Assembly (NCBI RefSeq): GCF_007923295.1
Contig: NZ_VOIR01000011.1
Coordinates: 310,001 to 374,000, forward strand
Direction: 5' to 3'
Length of the DNA: 64,000 nt
Origin: Agrococcus sediminis
GTDB lineage: Bacteria; Actinomycetota; Actinomycetes; Actinomycetales; Microbacteriaceae
Shown here: in pieces, positions 1-12,160 of the stretch
Position numbering within the stretch: position 1 is the stretch's first letter
Layout of the letters: the number at the start of each line of letters is the position of its first letter
Notes under the pieces: generated by a model
What the model was told of the DNA's origin: nothing
The model's input: the letters and a program-made list of their open reading frames with translations, nothing else
Databases searched by the model: none
Program-made: the position numbers and the translations under genes

Positions 1-1429
1 CCGAGGAACGGCGGGTTGCCGATGATCGCGTCCGTCTCAGGCCAGTCGACGCGCAAGGCATCCGCCGCGCGGATCGCCGAGAGATCCTGCAGGGGAAGCA
101 CCGGTTCCGCTTCGCCGTAGCGGTCGACCATCTGGCGGTCCCCATCCAGAGCACGACGCGGGCGATCTGCACCGCGACCTGCTCGATGTCGATGCCCTGC
201 ACGTTGGCGAGCGGGTAGTAGGGCAGGTCCTTCGGGGCCGCTAAGCCGTCGCGCGCCGCCAGGCTCGCGACGCGGGCCTTCAGCTCGGCCTCGAGGCCCC
301 GCAGCTCCCGGTAGGCGACGTAGAGGAAGTTACCGCAGCCGCACGCGGGGTCGAGCATGCGGAAGCGGCAGAGCTCGTCGAGCAGCTCGCGCGCCTCGGC
401 GCTCGTCGCGACCGCCTCGATGCGCTCGCGCCACGGCCGCACGATCGTCGGCGTGACAATCTTCATGATGTCGGCCTCGTGCGTGTAGTGGGCGCCGAGG
501 CTCGCGCGCTGCTCGTCGCCAAGCACGCCCTCGAGCAACGAGCCGAAGATCGTCGGGTTGACCTGCCGCCAGTCGAACTCCGATGCGCGCTTCAGGTGCA
601 GCAGCTCGTCGCGCGTCAGGTAGACGGCATCCGACTTCGCGAAGAGCTCGCCGTTCACGTAGCGGGTGCCGGCGTAGATGCCCCGCCGGTTCTGGTCGCC
701 CTTCTGGTTGAGCAGCCGGAAGAGGTACCCGAGATCGCGCGCCGAGTCGGGGTCGTCCTCGCGCAGCAGGCGCTCGACGAGCTGCTGCAGCGGGTAGCCG
801 TCGAGCATGCCGAGGTCCTCGGCGAAGAGCGTCCACACCAGCTGCATCGTGAATCGCTGGATCTCGTCGAGCGGGGCTGCACCCCGATCGGCCATCGAGC
901 GGTAGAGATCGGCGATGTGGCGCGCCGCATCGGTGGTGAGCTCGCGCCGGTGCTCCGAGAACACGGGCTCGATCGACTCCGACTGCAGGAACAGCAGCGC
1001 GTCGTAGTGGTCGGGCAGCTCGTCGAGCGTGAAGCGCGCCCTCGGGTGGTTCGGGAAGCGGCCCGGTTCCCAGATCTCGAACTCGTGGAAGTTGCACGCG
1101 ATCACCCAGCGCGCGGCGGGGGTGTCGCTCGTGGGGTCGCTCGACTCCTGCCAGTAGCGCCGCCGTTGGTCGGCGGCCTCCTCGAGGCCGCGTCCCGGCT
1201 TCTTCATCTCGACGATGAGCACGCCCGGCTGGTGCAGGTCCATGAAGCCCGCGGACGAGGCGAAGTGCTCGAACTTCGCGCCGGCCTCGGTGCGGTCGCT
1301 GCCGTACGCGGCGTAGAGCTCGTTCAGGAAGGTCTGCGCCTCAGCCCGCTCGCTGCCCTGGTAGGTGCGCCACTTCGCCACGAAGCGGCTCAGGGCGTGC
1401 TGGATCTCGGCGCCGGAGCGGACCGCCAT
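1..1429 (-). pseudogene. MmeI-like type IIL restriction-modification enzyme, N-terminal half, frameshifted and cut by the window edge
   Basis: Reading leftward from ATG 1429, the product follows the MmeI layout (single-chain nuclease plus N6-adenine methyltransferase). Near residue 60 lies a PD-(D/E)XK-type signature, FMDLHQPG followed by VEMKKPG (D...E-x-K). A helical spacer follows, then GAHYTHEADIMK, then the SAM motif DPACGCGNFLYVAYREL, and finally the catalytic GNPPFLG at the window edge. About 477 codons are visible, and MmeI has about 919, so roughly half lies outside. Near 139-143 one base appears to be missing: ...VVLWMG is in one frame and RQMVDRYGE...GNPPF in the next. This is either a real frameshift that kills the modification function or an assembly error. 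The start overlaps the upstream stop as TGATG. The family call is recalled alignment, not a search. Confidence 0.75.
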
Positions 1430-1698
1430 CAGAACATCTGGAGGGAGTCGAGGGCTCCGTAGTAGGTCTGCTGCATGAGGCGCTTGCGCGACGCGCGCAG
1501 CACCTCGAGCTCGCGGTCGAGGGCGAGCTCGGCGTTCGGGTGCGCACCGGTCTTCCTGATGGACTTCAGCGCCTTCTCCGCGCGCGAGATAGCGTGCTCG
1601 AGGTTGAGCAGCACCGCCGAGATCTCGCCCATGGCGGCCTCGCGCTCCTTCTCCTCGCGCGTGCGCTGGTCGAGGTTGGTGTGCTGCGCGTTGCTCAT
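1429..1698 (-). CDS. Small charged coiled-coil protein coupled to the MmeI-like gene
   Basis: An 89-residue protein of unknown family. The start ATG at 1698 was chosen because GGAGGAA lies just upstream; the longer open frame back to 1746 has no such site. The sequence is almost entirely helical and charged: an N-terminal stretch TREEKEREAAMGEI, a heptad-like LLNLEHAISRAEKALKSI, and a second helix LDRELEVLRASRKRLMQ. There is no signal peptide and no membrane segment. Its TGA overlaps the ATG of the MmeI-like gene by one base, so the two are probably translationally coupled. Type IIL enzymes are usually single proteins, so a coupled partner is worth noting. I cannot assign a function; it could be an accessory or control protein. 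Confidence 0.7.
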   Translation of the reverse strand: MSNAQHTNLDQRTREEKEREAAMGEISAVLLNLEHAISRAEKALKSIRKTGAHPNAELALDRELEVLRASRKRLMQQTYYGALDSLQMF

Positions 1699-1732
1699 CG
1701 GGTTCCTCCGGTGCCTGTCGTGGCCACAGTAC

Positions 1733-1762
1733 TGCCGGCCGCCCACGTTCGGGCGACCGGCA
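1733..1762 (-). terminator. Hairpin terminator after nrdF
   Basis: A 12-bp stem with one internal mismatch (1733-1744 against 1751-1762) and a 6-nt loop sits 19 nt beyond the nrdF stop on the minus strand. It has no clear U-tract, as is common in high-GC actinobacteria. It would separate the nrd operon from the small gene that precedes the MmeI-like gene. Confidence 0.55.
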
Positions 1763-1780
1763 GCATCCGTGTGGAGAGGA

Positions 1781-5072
<3,292 letters not shown>

Positions 5073-5085
<13 letters not shown>

Positions 5086-5486
5086 AGTGCATCCAATCCG
5101 TCGTTGACGACGCGCACGTCGTCGGGGGTTCCGAAGAGTTCGAAGCGGTAGAGGTGCGGCACGTTGCACTTCTGGGCGATGATGTCGCCCGCGAGCCCGT
5201 AGCCGGATCCGAAGTTGGTGTTGCCGGCGCTGATCACGCCGCGCAGGTGCTTGCGGTTCTCCTCGTCGTTGAGGAACTTGATGACCTGCTTGGGGACGGC
5301 GCCCTTGCCGTCGCCGCCGCCGTACGTGGGCACGATGAGCACGTAGGGCTCACGCTGCTGCAGCGGCGGCTCGGAGGCGTGGAGGGGGATGCGCGAGGCC
5401 GGTCGTCCGAGCTTCTCCACGAAGCGGGCGGTGTTGCCCGACACGCTCGAGAAGTAGACGACGTCGCCCACGGCTGCCCCGATCAC
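5073..5486 (-). CDS. nrdI: Flavodoxin-like NrdI, activator of NrdF
   Basis: NrdI is a small FMN protein that delivers superoxide to the Mn2 form of NrdF to generate the tyrosyl radical. The phosphate-binding loop is visible at residues 13-19 (SSVSGNT), followed by VPTYGGG and the long [15 protein letters not shown] segment typical of the family. No ATG fits; GTG 5486 gives a 137-residue protein of family length, and a second GTG at 5471 is possible. It lies 11 nt after nrdH and overlaps nrdE by 13 nt, so the operon order is nrdH-nrdI-nrdE-nrdF. Confidence 0.93.
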
Positions 5487-5497
5487 GGCGGTGCGGC

Positions 5498-5725
5498 TCA
5501 GGCCGCGAGGATCGCCTTGATGCGGTCGGGCTGGAAGCCCGACCAGTGCTCCTCGTCGGCGATGACGACGGGGGCCTGCATGTAGCCGAGGTCCTTGACG
5601 GTCTGCAGCGCCTTGTCGTCGGCGGTGACGTCGAAGATCTGGTACTCGATGCCCTGCGCGTCGAGCGCGCGGGTGGTCATCGTGCACTGGACGCAGGCCG
5701 GCTTGGAGTAGACGGTGACGGTCAT
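5498..5725 (-). CDS. nrdH: Glutaredoxin-like NrdH redoxin
   Basis: Electron donor for NrdE, itself reduced by thioredoxin reductase in this family. It is a 75-residue thioredoxin fold with the redox motif CVQC at residues 11-14. The tail [13 protein letters not shown] matches the WSGFRPD-type signature that separates NrdH from true glutaredoxins. ATG 5725 has GGAG upstream. It is the first gene of nrdHIEF, directly downstream of the NrdR-box region. Confidence 0.96.
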   Translation of the reverse strand: MTVTVYSKPACVQCTMTTRALDAQGIEYQIFDVTADDKALQTVKDLGYMQAPVVIADEEHWSGFQPDRIKAILAA

Positions 5726-5785
5726 GAGCGGCTCTCCTCGTGTGGATGCTCTGGTGCTGGGAAGCGGTCGGCCGGGGCCGGGCTC

Positions 5786-5833
5786 CCACTATATGTGGGG
5801 TCTGGCGGGGAGCAACGACACAAGATGGTGTGT
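5786..5833 (-). promoter_or_regulatory. Two NrdR boxes and predicted promoter of nrdHIEF
   Basis: Two 16-bp sites resemble the NrdR consensus ACACWATATATWGTGT: 5786-5801 (CCACTATATGTGG core) and 5818-5833 (ACAC...GTGTGT). Their centres are 32 bp apart, about three helical turns, the arrangement known for NrdR. On the minus strand TTGCTC (RC of 5810-5815) and TATAGT (RC of 5788-5793) form a -35/-10 pair with a 16-bp spacer, so the proximal box covers the -10. Further right, 5834-6083 shows nothing else that I can name. Confidence 0.8.
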
Positions 5834-6083
5834 TTCTCCACACCTCTATCAACAAGAATCCCCAGGCTGTGATTCCCGGCGCGGAACGACGCGGAAAAGG
5901 CTGTGGAGAGCGGCTGCTGACAGCTGTGCACGACTGCCGAAGTCGTCTCCGCGACACGCCGACGGAGACTTACAGCGGTGTGGTTCGCGTGCTGCACGGG
6001 TGCCTCCGGATGCTCTGTCGCACCCTCGACGCTACGTCCGGCCACCCACATCGGACGCCACCCGCGCCCTCGCGGGGCGGGCG

Positions 6084-6470
6084 ATGGCCCTGCTCATCCT
6101 CATCCCCGCGGCGGTGGCCGCCTGGCAGGTCGTGCAGAAGGCGCTCGAGCCAGTGCCCCCGGACGTGCTCGCGCTCGTCGCGACCGCGGGCGGCGCCGTC
6201 GTCGTGAACCTCGTGAGCGCGCTGCTGCTGTCGCGCCACCGCACGACGGCGGGGTCGATCGGGCGCGCGGCCTTCCTCTCGGCGCGCAACGACGTGCTCG
6301 TGAACGTGGCCATCATCGCGATGGGCCTCGTCACATGGCTCACGCGCTCGGGCTGGCCCGACGTCGTGCTCGGCGTCGTCATCGTCGCCATCGCCCTGCA
6401 CGCCGCATGGGAGGTCTGGGAGGCGGCGGGCGAGGAGCGCCTGCTCGCGAAGCAGCTGCCGCGAGCCTGA
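6084..6470 (+). CDS. Truncated cation-diffusion-facilitator-like membrane protein
   Basis: A 128-residue hydrophobic protein with four likely membrane segments (ALLILIPAAVAAWQVV, VATAGGAVVVNLVSALLL, VNVAIIAMGLVTWL, VVLGVVIVAIALHAAW). The order resembles helices 3-6 of CDF metal exporters. The family HxxxD metal motif in the fifth helix reads SARND here, with Ser for His. No sequence resembling helices 1-2 with the first metal motif is found upstream in any frame, and the C-terminal cytosolic domain is missing. A GTG at 6000 would add 28 residues. It is divergent from nrdH. It may be a degenerate remnant or a small membrane protein that no longer transports metal; the family link is inference. 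Confidence 0.5.
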   Translation: MALLILIPAAVAAWQVVQKALEPVPPDVLALVATAGGAVVVNLVSALLLSRHRTTAGSIGRAAFLSARNDVLVNVAIIAMGLVTWLTRSGWPDVVLGVVIVAIALHAAWEVWEAAGEERLLAKQLPRA

Positions 6471-6552
6471 AGCGCTCGCTCCGCTCGCATCCAGGCGCGG
6501 CGGGTACCGTCGCCGCCGTACCCCAAACAGACAGCGACAAGGAGGCAGCACC

Positions 6553-7092
6553 ATGGCCGACATCACCGGCAAGAAGGTCGCGTTCGTCCTGACGGACGGC
6601 TACGAGGACTCCGAGCTCACGAGCCCCTGGGAGGCCGTGCAGGGCGCCGGCGGGCAGCCGACGCTCCTCGCCCCGAAGGACGGCCAGGTCGAGGGCAAGA
6701 AGGGCCACACGCAGGCGGTCGACGGGCCCGTGTCGGGCGCCGACGCATCCGACTACGACGCCCTCGTGCTCCCCGGCGGGGTCGTGAACGCCGACCACCT
6801 GCGGATGGACGAGGACGCGGTCGCGCTCGTGCGCGGCTTCGTCGAGTCGGGCAAGCCGATCGGCGTCATCTGCCACGGCGCCTGGATCCTCATCGAGGCG
6901 GGCGGCGTCGAGGGCCGCACGATCACGAGCTACCCGAGCCTGCGGACCGACCTGCGGAACGCCGGCGCCCAGTGGGTCGACCAGGAGGTCGCGACCGACA
7001 AGGGCCTCGTCTCGAGCCGCACGCCCGACGACCTGCCCGCGTTCAACGCGAAGGTCCTCGAGGAGATCGCCGAGGGCGTGCACCCGCGCTGA
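6553..7092 (+). CDS. DJ-1/PfpI family protein (YhbO/PfpI type)
   Basis: A 179-residue class I glutamine-amidotransferase-like fold. The nucleophile elbow reads GVICHGAWIL, giving C107 with H108 next to it, and E18 in GYEDSEL is the conserved acid that tunes the cysteine. The members of this family are described as proteases, chaperones or deglycases for glyoxal-damaged macromolecules; which applies here cannot be read from the sequence. The start is well supported by AAGGAGG. It stands alone and ends at a strong hairpin shared with the convergent flavin-dependent oxidoreductase gene. Confidence 0.9.
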   Translation: MADITGKKVAFVLTDGYEDSELTSPWEAVQGAGGQPTLLAPKDGQVEGKKGHTQAVDGPVSGADASDYDALVLPGGVVNADHLRMDEDAVALVRGFVESGKPIGVICHGAWILIEAGGVEGRTITSYPSLRTDLRNAGAQWVDQEVATDKGLVSSRTPDDLPAFNAKVLEEIAEGVHPR

Positions 7093-7111
7093 CCCTCGCG
7101 CATGCACGACC

Positions 7112-7140
7112 GAGCCCGGCACGCAGGTCGTGCCGGGCTC
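7112..7140. terminator. Bidirectional hairpin terminator
   Basis: A perfect 12-bp stem (GAGCCCGGCACG, 7112-7123, with its complement at 7129-7140) around a 5-nt loop. It lies between two convergent genes ending at 7092 and 7181, so it probably stops both transcripts. Confidence 0.8.
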
Positions 7141-7180
7141 CGTCGTGCGGCGGCGGTGTGGATCGGCCAGCCGCGGGCGC

Positions 7181-8203
7181 TCAGCCCTCGAGCCACCCGA
7201 GCTCGCGCCCCACGGCGGCGAGGGACGCGAGCAGGCGGGCGTTCGTGGCGTAGCCGAGCTGGCTCGGCAGCGCGAAGAGCACGGTGCCGGCCTCCTGCAC
7301 CGCCTCGTCGGCGAGCAGACGCGCCGCGACGTGCTCGGGGTCGCCGGCGTAGGTGGGGCCGCTGCGCGCCGCGCTGCCGTCGAGCCGGCCGACCCCGTCG
7401 CGCCGCTCGTCGGCGAGGCCGAAGTAGCGGCGGTCGTCGTCGGTCGCGATCGGGAACGCGCTGCGCGTGACGGCAGTGCGGGGGCGGATGCGGTGGCCGG
7501 CCCGCGCGTGCGCCTCGCGGTAGGCGCGCACCTGGTCGGCCTGCTGCACGTGGAACGGCCGGCCGTCGTCCTGCAGCAGCAGCGTCGACGAGAGCAGGTG
7601 GTAGCCGTGCTCGGCGGCCCAGAGCCCCGAGGCGTGGTTGCCGGCGCCCCACCAGAGGCGGTCGGCGAGGCCGGGGGAGCGCGGCTCGATCGGCAGGTCG
7701 GGGCCGCCACCGGTCTCGACGGCTCGGGCGGAGCGCGCCATCGGCTCGCCGCGGAGCGCCCGGCGCAGGTGGGCGGCGCGCTCGCGCGCGACTTCCGACC
7801 ACGACGCGCCCTCGGGCAGCGGCAGGCCGAAGCGCTCCTGCCCGTCGACGGCCCGCTCGGGCGAGCCGCGCGAGATGCCGAGCTGCAGCCGCTCGCCCGT
7901 GAGCAGGTCGGCGGCGCTCGCGAGCTCGGCCATCGCGAGCGGCTGCTCGTAGCGCAGGTCGATCACGCCGGTGCCGAGCTCGAGGGTGCTCGTGCGCGCT
8001 CCCATGGCGGCGAGCAGCGGGTAGGGGCTCGCGAGCGACTGGTCGAAGTGGTGCACGCGCACCCACGCGCCGTCGAGGCCCGCCTCCTCGGCGGCGACGG
8101 CGAGGTCGACGTGCATCCGCAGGGAGTCGCCGGCGGTCGGCACCCGCGAGCCGGGGATGTCGCGGTAGTGGCCGAAGGAGAGGAATCCGAGCTGCTTGCG
8201 CAC
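7181..8203 (-). CDS. Luciferase-like (LLM class) flavin-dependent oxidoreductase
   Basis: A 340-residue TIM-barrel protein of the bacterial luciferase family, which uses reduced FMN or F420. Typical segments are LGFLSFGHYRD at the N terminus, AEEAGLDGAWVRVHHF, LELGTGVIDLRYEQPL, ADLLTGERLQLGISRGSP, and late DPEHVAARLLAD. The substrate cannot be inferred. No in-frame ATG exists near the conserved N terminus; GTG 8203 begins directly before KQLGFLSF. No good ribosome site is visible. It is a single gene, convergent with the PfpI-like gene and ending at their shared hairpin. Confidence 0.85.
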   Translation of the reverse strand: MRKQLGFLSFGHYRDIPGSRVPTAGDSLRMHVDLAVAAEEAGLDGAWVRVHHFDQSLASPYPLLAAMGARTSTLELGTGVIDLRYEQPLAMAELASAADLLTGERLQLGISRGSPERAVDGQERFGLPLPEGASWSEVARERAAHLRRALRGEPMARSARAVETGGGPDLPIEPRSPGLADRLWWGAGNHASGLWAAEHGYHLLSSTLLLQDDGRPFHVQQADQVRAYREAHARAGHRIRPRTAVTRSAFPIATDDDRRYFGLADERRDGVGRLDGSAARSGPTYAGDPEHVAARLLADEAVQEAGTVLFALPSQLGYATNARLLASLAAVGRELGWLEG

Positions 8204-8322
8204 GTCGGGGAGAACCGGGCCGGATGCGTGGGCATTCCGCGCGCGTGGGGCCGGCCCGGCGCACGGCAGCGCCCCGCCGAGGCCGGCGGGGCGCTGCCTG
8301 CTGTGGAGCGGTGCTGCGCTCG

Positions 8323-8847
8323 TCAGTCGTCCGACTCGGGCGACTCCGCGCTGCCGGCCGAGGGGACCGACACCGGCGACTGGGCCGAGATCGGCGACTG
8401 GGCCGAGACCGGGCTCGGCGCCGAGTACGGCGTCGGGGCCGACTCGGGGGCGGGCGCCGGAGCGGGAGCGGGCGCGGGTGCCGGTGCGGGAGCGGGCGAC
8501 GGGGCCGAGGCGGGGCTCGGCACCGAGGCGGGCGAGACCACCGAGGCCGGCGAGGCGGCCGTGGGAGCCGACGCCGTCGAGGTGGGCGAGGGCGCCGACT
8601 GCGTGGCCGACGGGGCGTCGGTGGCGGTGGGGGCCGAGGTCGCCGAGACCACGGAGGCGTGGTCGCCCGTGACCTTCATGCTGAGCGACTCGCGGTCGAG
8701 GATGTCGCCGCGCACCTGCGCGCTGTCGACGACGCGGCCCTGCGCGTCGCGCAGCTCGACGGCGTTCGCGACGCCCGACGCGCTCGCGGCGATGGCGCCG
8801 AGCCCGAGCGCTCCGACGGTGCCGAGGGCGATCCACTTGGTGTTCAT
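8323..8847 (-). CDS. Exported protein with a Pro/Ala/Ser-rich repetitive tail
   Basis: A 174-residue protein. Residues 1-30 look like a signal peptide (MNTKWIALGTVGALGLGAIA, then SASGVANAVE). A short mature region (RDAQGRVVDSAQVRGDIL) is followed by about 110 residues of low complexity: runs of SAPTAT, then an (AP)n block, then SPVSAQSPISAQSPVS repeats, ending in an acidic tail. There is no LPXTG motif and no C-terminal membrane anchor. AGGAGG precedes the ATG. I do not recognise a family; it is probably a secreted or wall-associated spacer-type protein. A near-palindrome at 8927-8947 lies upstream. Confidence 0.7.
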   Translation of the reverse strand: MNTKWIALGTVGALGLGAIAASASGVANAVELRDAQGRVVDSAQVRGDILDRESLSMKVTGDHASVVSATSAPTATDAPSATQSAPSPTSTASAPTAASPASVVSPASVPSPASAPSPAPAPAPAPAPAPAPAPESAPTPYSAPSPVSAQSPISAQSPVSVPSAGSAESPESDD

Positions 8848-8926
8848 GCTGTTCCTCCTGGTGATCGGGGGTGCTGCCTGGTGATGACCACTGTCGCCGG
8901 TGCCGGTGAGGCGAGGAGGAGGGGTC

Positions 8927-8947
8927 GGTGAGAGGCCTCTCATCACC
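8927..8947. promoter_or_regulatory. Near-perfect palindrome, possible operator
   Basis: GGTGAGAGG is followed directly by CCTCTC-AT-CACC, an inverted repeat broken only by two extra bases. It lies in the 199-nt divergent gap between the exported-protein gene and the DUF1801-like gene. No regulator is adjacent, so the operator reading is a guess. Confidence 0.3.
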
Positions 8948-9046
8948 CTCCACAGCCGCGCGGACGGGCCCTGCCGCCGCGCGCATCCGAGGTCCATGAT
9001 GGAGGCGGCGCCGGTGGGGCGCCGCACCGAGCATGCGGAGGAAGTC

Positions 9047-9490
9047 GTGGCGAAGCAGCAGCAGGACGACACGCTGTCGGACGTCGAGCGCGAGGCGGTG
9101 AAGCAGCGCGCGGCCGAGCTGCGCGCCCAGTCGTCGCGCAAGGGCGCCGGCAAGAGGGAGAAGGACCGGCAGGACGTGCTCGACGTGATCGAGGGCCTGC
9201 CCGAGCCCGACAAGGGCCTCGCGCAGATGGTGCACGAGGTGGTGTCGGAGGTCGCGCCCGACCTCGACCCGAAGACCTGGTACGGGTTCCCCTCCTATGC
9301 GCGCGACGGCAAGGTGCTCGTCTTCTTCCAGCAGGCGTCGAAGTTCGACGAGCGCTACTCGACGCTCGGGTTCCAGACCAACGCCAACCTCGACGAGGGC
9401 GCCATGTGGCCGACGTCGTACGCCCTCGTCTCCGACACCCCCGAGGTGCGCGAGCGCATCGCCGCGCGCGTGCGGCAGGCCATCAGCTGA
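9047..9490 (+). CDS. DUF1801-like (YdhG/iron-chaperone superfamily) protein
   Basis: A 147-residue protein with a charged helical N terminus (LSDVEREAVKQRAAELRAQ) and a C-terminal domain containing KTWYGFPSYARDGKVLVFF, YSTLGFQTNANLDEG and MWPTSYAL. This pattern matches the small DUF1801 fold of unknown biochemistry. GTG 9047 was chosen because GGAGGAAG lies at the right distance; an upstream ATG at 8996 lacks a site. It lies just before the HAIR operator of the ClpC-like gene but is not obviously part of that transcript. The function is unknown. Confidence 0.75.
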   Translation: MAKQQQDDTLSDVEREAVKQRAAELRAQSSRKGAGKREKDRQDVLDVIEGLPEPDKGLAQMVHEVVSEVAPDLDPKTWYGFPSYARDGKVLVFFQQASKFDERYSTLGFQTNANLDEGAMWPTSYALVSDTPEVRERIAARVRQAIS

Positions 9491-9538
9491 GGCGGATGCG
9501 CGGGTCGGGAATGCGCGCCGCCTCCCAGGATGTTCCAA

Positions 9539-9559
9539 CTTGAGTCGAGCAGACTCAAG
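9539..9559 (+). promoter_or_regulatory. HAIR operator (HspR-binding inverted repeat)
   Basis: CTTGAGT-N7-ACTCAAG, an exact match to the HspR-associated inverted repeat known from Streptomyces and mycobacteria. It lies 30 nt before the ClpC-like start codon. hspR itself is encoded at 59413-59844. Confidence 0.93.
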
Positions 9560-9588
9560 TTCGACGAAGACCTTCGAGGGGGATGCAC

Positions 9589-12129
9589 ATGGCAGCCATC
9601 TACGGACCGTCCTTCGGGATCGGCGGCGACGGATCGTTCGACGACTTCATCGCCCGGATCCTGCAGGGCCAGCGCGCGCCCGCGCAGCGATCGATCGACC
9701 TCTCGCGCCTCGTCTCGCGGCGCACGAGCTCGGTCATGGCGAGCGCCGTCGAGTACGCGCGCGCCCACCGGCACGCCGAGGTCGACGCGCTGCACCTGCT
9801 GCGCGCGCTGCTCGAGCTGCCGCAGGTGTCGGCCGCCGTGCGCGCCGCCGGCGCCGACCAGGAGGCGCTGCGCGGCACGATCGAGGACCGCATGCCGGCC
9901 GACGGCGAGCGCGAGACGCAGGGGCCGCCGTCGCTGACGCCCTCGGCCCAGCGCGCCCTGCGCGACGCGTACCAGATCGCCCGGGCCAACGGCTCGAGCT
10001 ACATCGACCCCGAGCACCTCTTCTTCGCGTTCCTGCTCGCCGGCGACAGCGCCGTCGGCTCCCTCCTGCACGAGGCGGGCATCACGCCCGAGGCGCTGCA
10101 GCGCGGCGCCGCCGAGGCGCAGCGCGCGGCCATCGAGGCGCAGCAGGCGCGCACGCCCGCGACGCACGTCGACCCCGACTCGACGACGCCGACGCTCGAC
10201 GAGTTCGGCATCGACCTCACCGCCCGCGCGCGCGACGGCGAGCTCGACCCGGTCATCGGCCGCACGGAGGAGATCGAGCAGACGATCGAGATCCTGTCGC
10301 GCCGCACGAAGAACAACCCCGTGCTCATCGGCGAGGCCGGCGTGGGCAAGACCGCCATCGTCGAGGGGCTCGCCCGCGCGATCGTCGAGGGCGGCGTGCC
10401 GAAGTCGCTGAAGGGCAAGCGCGTCGTCGCGCTCGACCTCACCGCGATGGTCGCCGGCACGCGCTACCGCGGCGACTTCGAGGAGCGCATCACGAAGGCG
10501 ATGGACGAGATCACCGAGCACCGCGACGAGCTCATCGTCTTCATCGACGAGCTGCACACGATCCTCGGCGCCGGGGGCGGCGGCGAGGGCGGCATGGATG
10601 CGGCCAACATCCTGAAGCCGCGCCTGGCCCGCGGCGACCTGCACATGATCGGCGCGACGACGCTCGCCGAGTTCCGCCGCATCGAGAAGGACGCCGCGCT
10701 CACGCGCCGCTTCCAGCCGGTGCTGGTGGCCGAGCCGAGCGTCGAGGACGCCGTGCGCATCCTCGAGGGGCTGCAGAGCGCCTACGCCGAGCACCACCGC
10801 GTCACCTACACGCCCGAGGCGATCCGCGCCGCGGTCGAGCTCTCCCACCGCTACATCAGCGACCGGTTCCTGCCCGACAAGGCCATCGACCTCATCGACC
10901 AGGCAGGTGCGCGGCTGCGGCTGAGCCTGGGAGCGAAGGTCGACGTGGATGCGCTGACGAAGGAGCGCGAGCACCTCGAGGAGCAGAAGCGGCAGGCGGT
11001 CGAGGCCGAGGAGTTCGAGGAGGCGACCCGCATCCGCGACCGCATCGCCGCCATCCAGGCGTCGATCGAGTCGGGCTCCGGCGAGGACGGCGTGGTCGAC
11101 GAGGAGGAGATCGCGGGCGTCGTCTCGCGCGCGACCGGCATCCCCGCCTCGCGGCTCACCGAGGGCGACCGGCAGCGGCTGGGCCGCCTCGAGGAGGAGC
11201 TGCACGAGCGCGTCATCGGGCAGGAGGATGCGGTGGGCGCGGTCGCGAAGGCCGTGCGGCGCTCGCGGTCGGGGCTCGGCGACACCGGCCGCCCGATCGG
11301 CTCGTTCCTGTTCCTCGGCCCCACCGGCGTCGGCAAGACCGAGCTCGCCAAGGCGCTCGCGTCGAGCCTGTTCGGCTCGGAGCACGCGCTCGTGCGCTTC
11401 GACATGTCGGAGTTCGGCGAGCGGCACACGGTCGCCCGCCTCATCGGGGCGCCTCCCGGGTACGTCGGCTACGACGAGGCGGGCCAGCTCACCGAGCGCG
11501 TGCGGCGGCAGCCGTACTCGGTGGTGCTGCTCGACGAGATCGAGAAGGCGCACCCGGATGTCTTCAACCTGCTGCTGCAGGTGCTCGAGGACGGCCGGCT
11601 CACCGACGGCCAGGGCCGCACCGTCGACTTCCGCAACACGGTCGTGATCATGACCTCGAACCTCGGCGGCGAGTTCCTCGCGTCGAAGTCGGGCCCCATC
11701 GGGTTCCAGGCCGGCGACGGCAGCGGCTCGCCCGACGAGCTGCGGGCGAAGGTGATGGGCAGGCTCCGCGAGCAGATGCGGCCCGAGCTCATCAACCGCA
11801 TCGACGAGATCGTGCTGTTCCACAAGCTCGAGCCGGCGCAGCTGCGGCAGATCGTGACGCTGCTGCTCGACCGCGTCGGCGACCGCCTGCGGGCGCAGGA
11901 CGTCGAGCTCGAGGTGACGGATGCGGCGCTCGCGTGGCTCGCCGAGCACGGCTACGAGCCGGAGTACGGAGCACGGCCGCTGCGCAGGCTCATCCAGCGC
12001 GAGGTCGAGGACCGGGTCGCCGACCTCATCGTCGGCGGGCTCGAGTCGGGCGTCGTGCGGGTGGATGTCGAGGGCGACGGCATCGCGGTGACCACCGCGC
12101 CGGCCGAGCACCCGACGCCCGCGATGTAG
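9589..12129 (+). CDS. ClpC-like AAA+ unfoldase, HspR-controlled
   Basis: An 846-residue Hsp100 protein with two ATPase modules. Walker A motifs are GEAGVGKT near residue 250 and GPTGVGKT near 576; Walker B motifs are VFIDELH and [10 protein letters not shown]. The N domain is preceded by an unusual 45-residue extension ([20 protein letters not shown]). The middle region is short and UVR-like ([18 protein letters not shown], about residue 468), as in ClpC, rather than the long ClpB coiled coil. An IGF tripeptide near residue 703 matches the ClpP-docking loop of ClpA/ClpC/ClpX. This argues for a protease partner rather than a ClpB disaggregase. ATG 9589 fits GAGGGGG better than the ATG two codons earlier. 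Confidence 0.9.
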   Translation: MAAIYGPSFGIGGDGSFDDFIARILQGQRAPAQRSIDLSRLVSRRTSSVMASAVEYARAHRHAEVDALHLLRALLELPQVSAAVRAAGADQEALRGTIEDRMPADGERETQGPPSLTPSAQRALRDAYQIARANGSSYIDPEHLFFAFLLAGDSAVGSLLHEAGITPEALQRGAAEAQRAAIEAQQARTPATHVDPDSTTPTLDEFGIDLTARARDGELDPVIGRTEEIEQTIEILSRRTKNNPVLIGEAGVGKTAIVEGLARAIVEGGVPKSLKGKRVVALDLTAMVAGTRYRGDFEERITKAMDEITEHRDELIVFIDELHTILGAGGGGEGGMDAANILKPRLARGDLHMIGATTLAEFRRIEKDAALTRRFQPVLVAEPSVEDAVRILEGLQSAYAEHHRVTYTPEAIRAAVELSHRYISDRFLPDKAIDLIDQAGARLRLSLGAKVDVDALTKEREHLEEQKRQAVEAEEFEEATRIRDRIAAIQASIESGSGEDGVVDEEEIAGVVSRATGIPASRLTEGDRQRLGRLEEELHERVIGQEDAVGAVAKAVRRSRSGLGDTGRPIGSFLFLGPTGVGKTELAKALASSLFGSEHALVRFDMSEFGERHTVARLIGAPPGYVGYDEAGQLTERVRRQPYSVVLLDEIEKAHPDVFNLLLQVLEDGRLTDGQGRTVDFRNTVVIMTSNLGGEFLASKSGPIGFQAGDGSGSPDELRAKVMGRLREQMRPELINRIDEIVLFHKLEPAQLRQIVTLLLDRVGDRLRAQDVELEVTDAALAWLAEHGYEPEYGARPLRRLIQREVEDRVADLIVGGLESGVVRVDVEGDGIAVTTAPAEHPTPAM

Positions 12130-12160
12130 CGCCCTCAGCTCCTCCGCTCCCGCCCCCCCC

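Noticed and set aside
479-1462. Plus-strand 327-codon frame
   Set aside because: It lies opposite the MmeI-like gene, whose motifs are clear; the plus product is low-complexity Glu/Arg/Val with no family.
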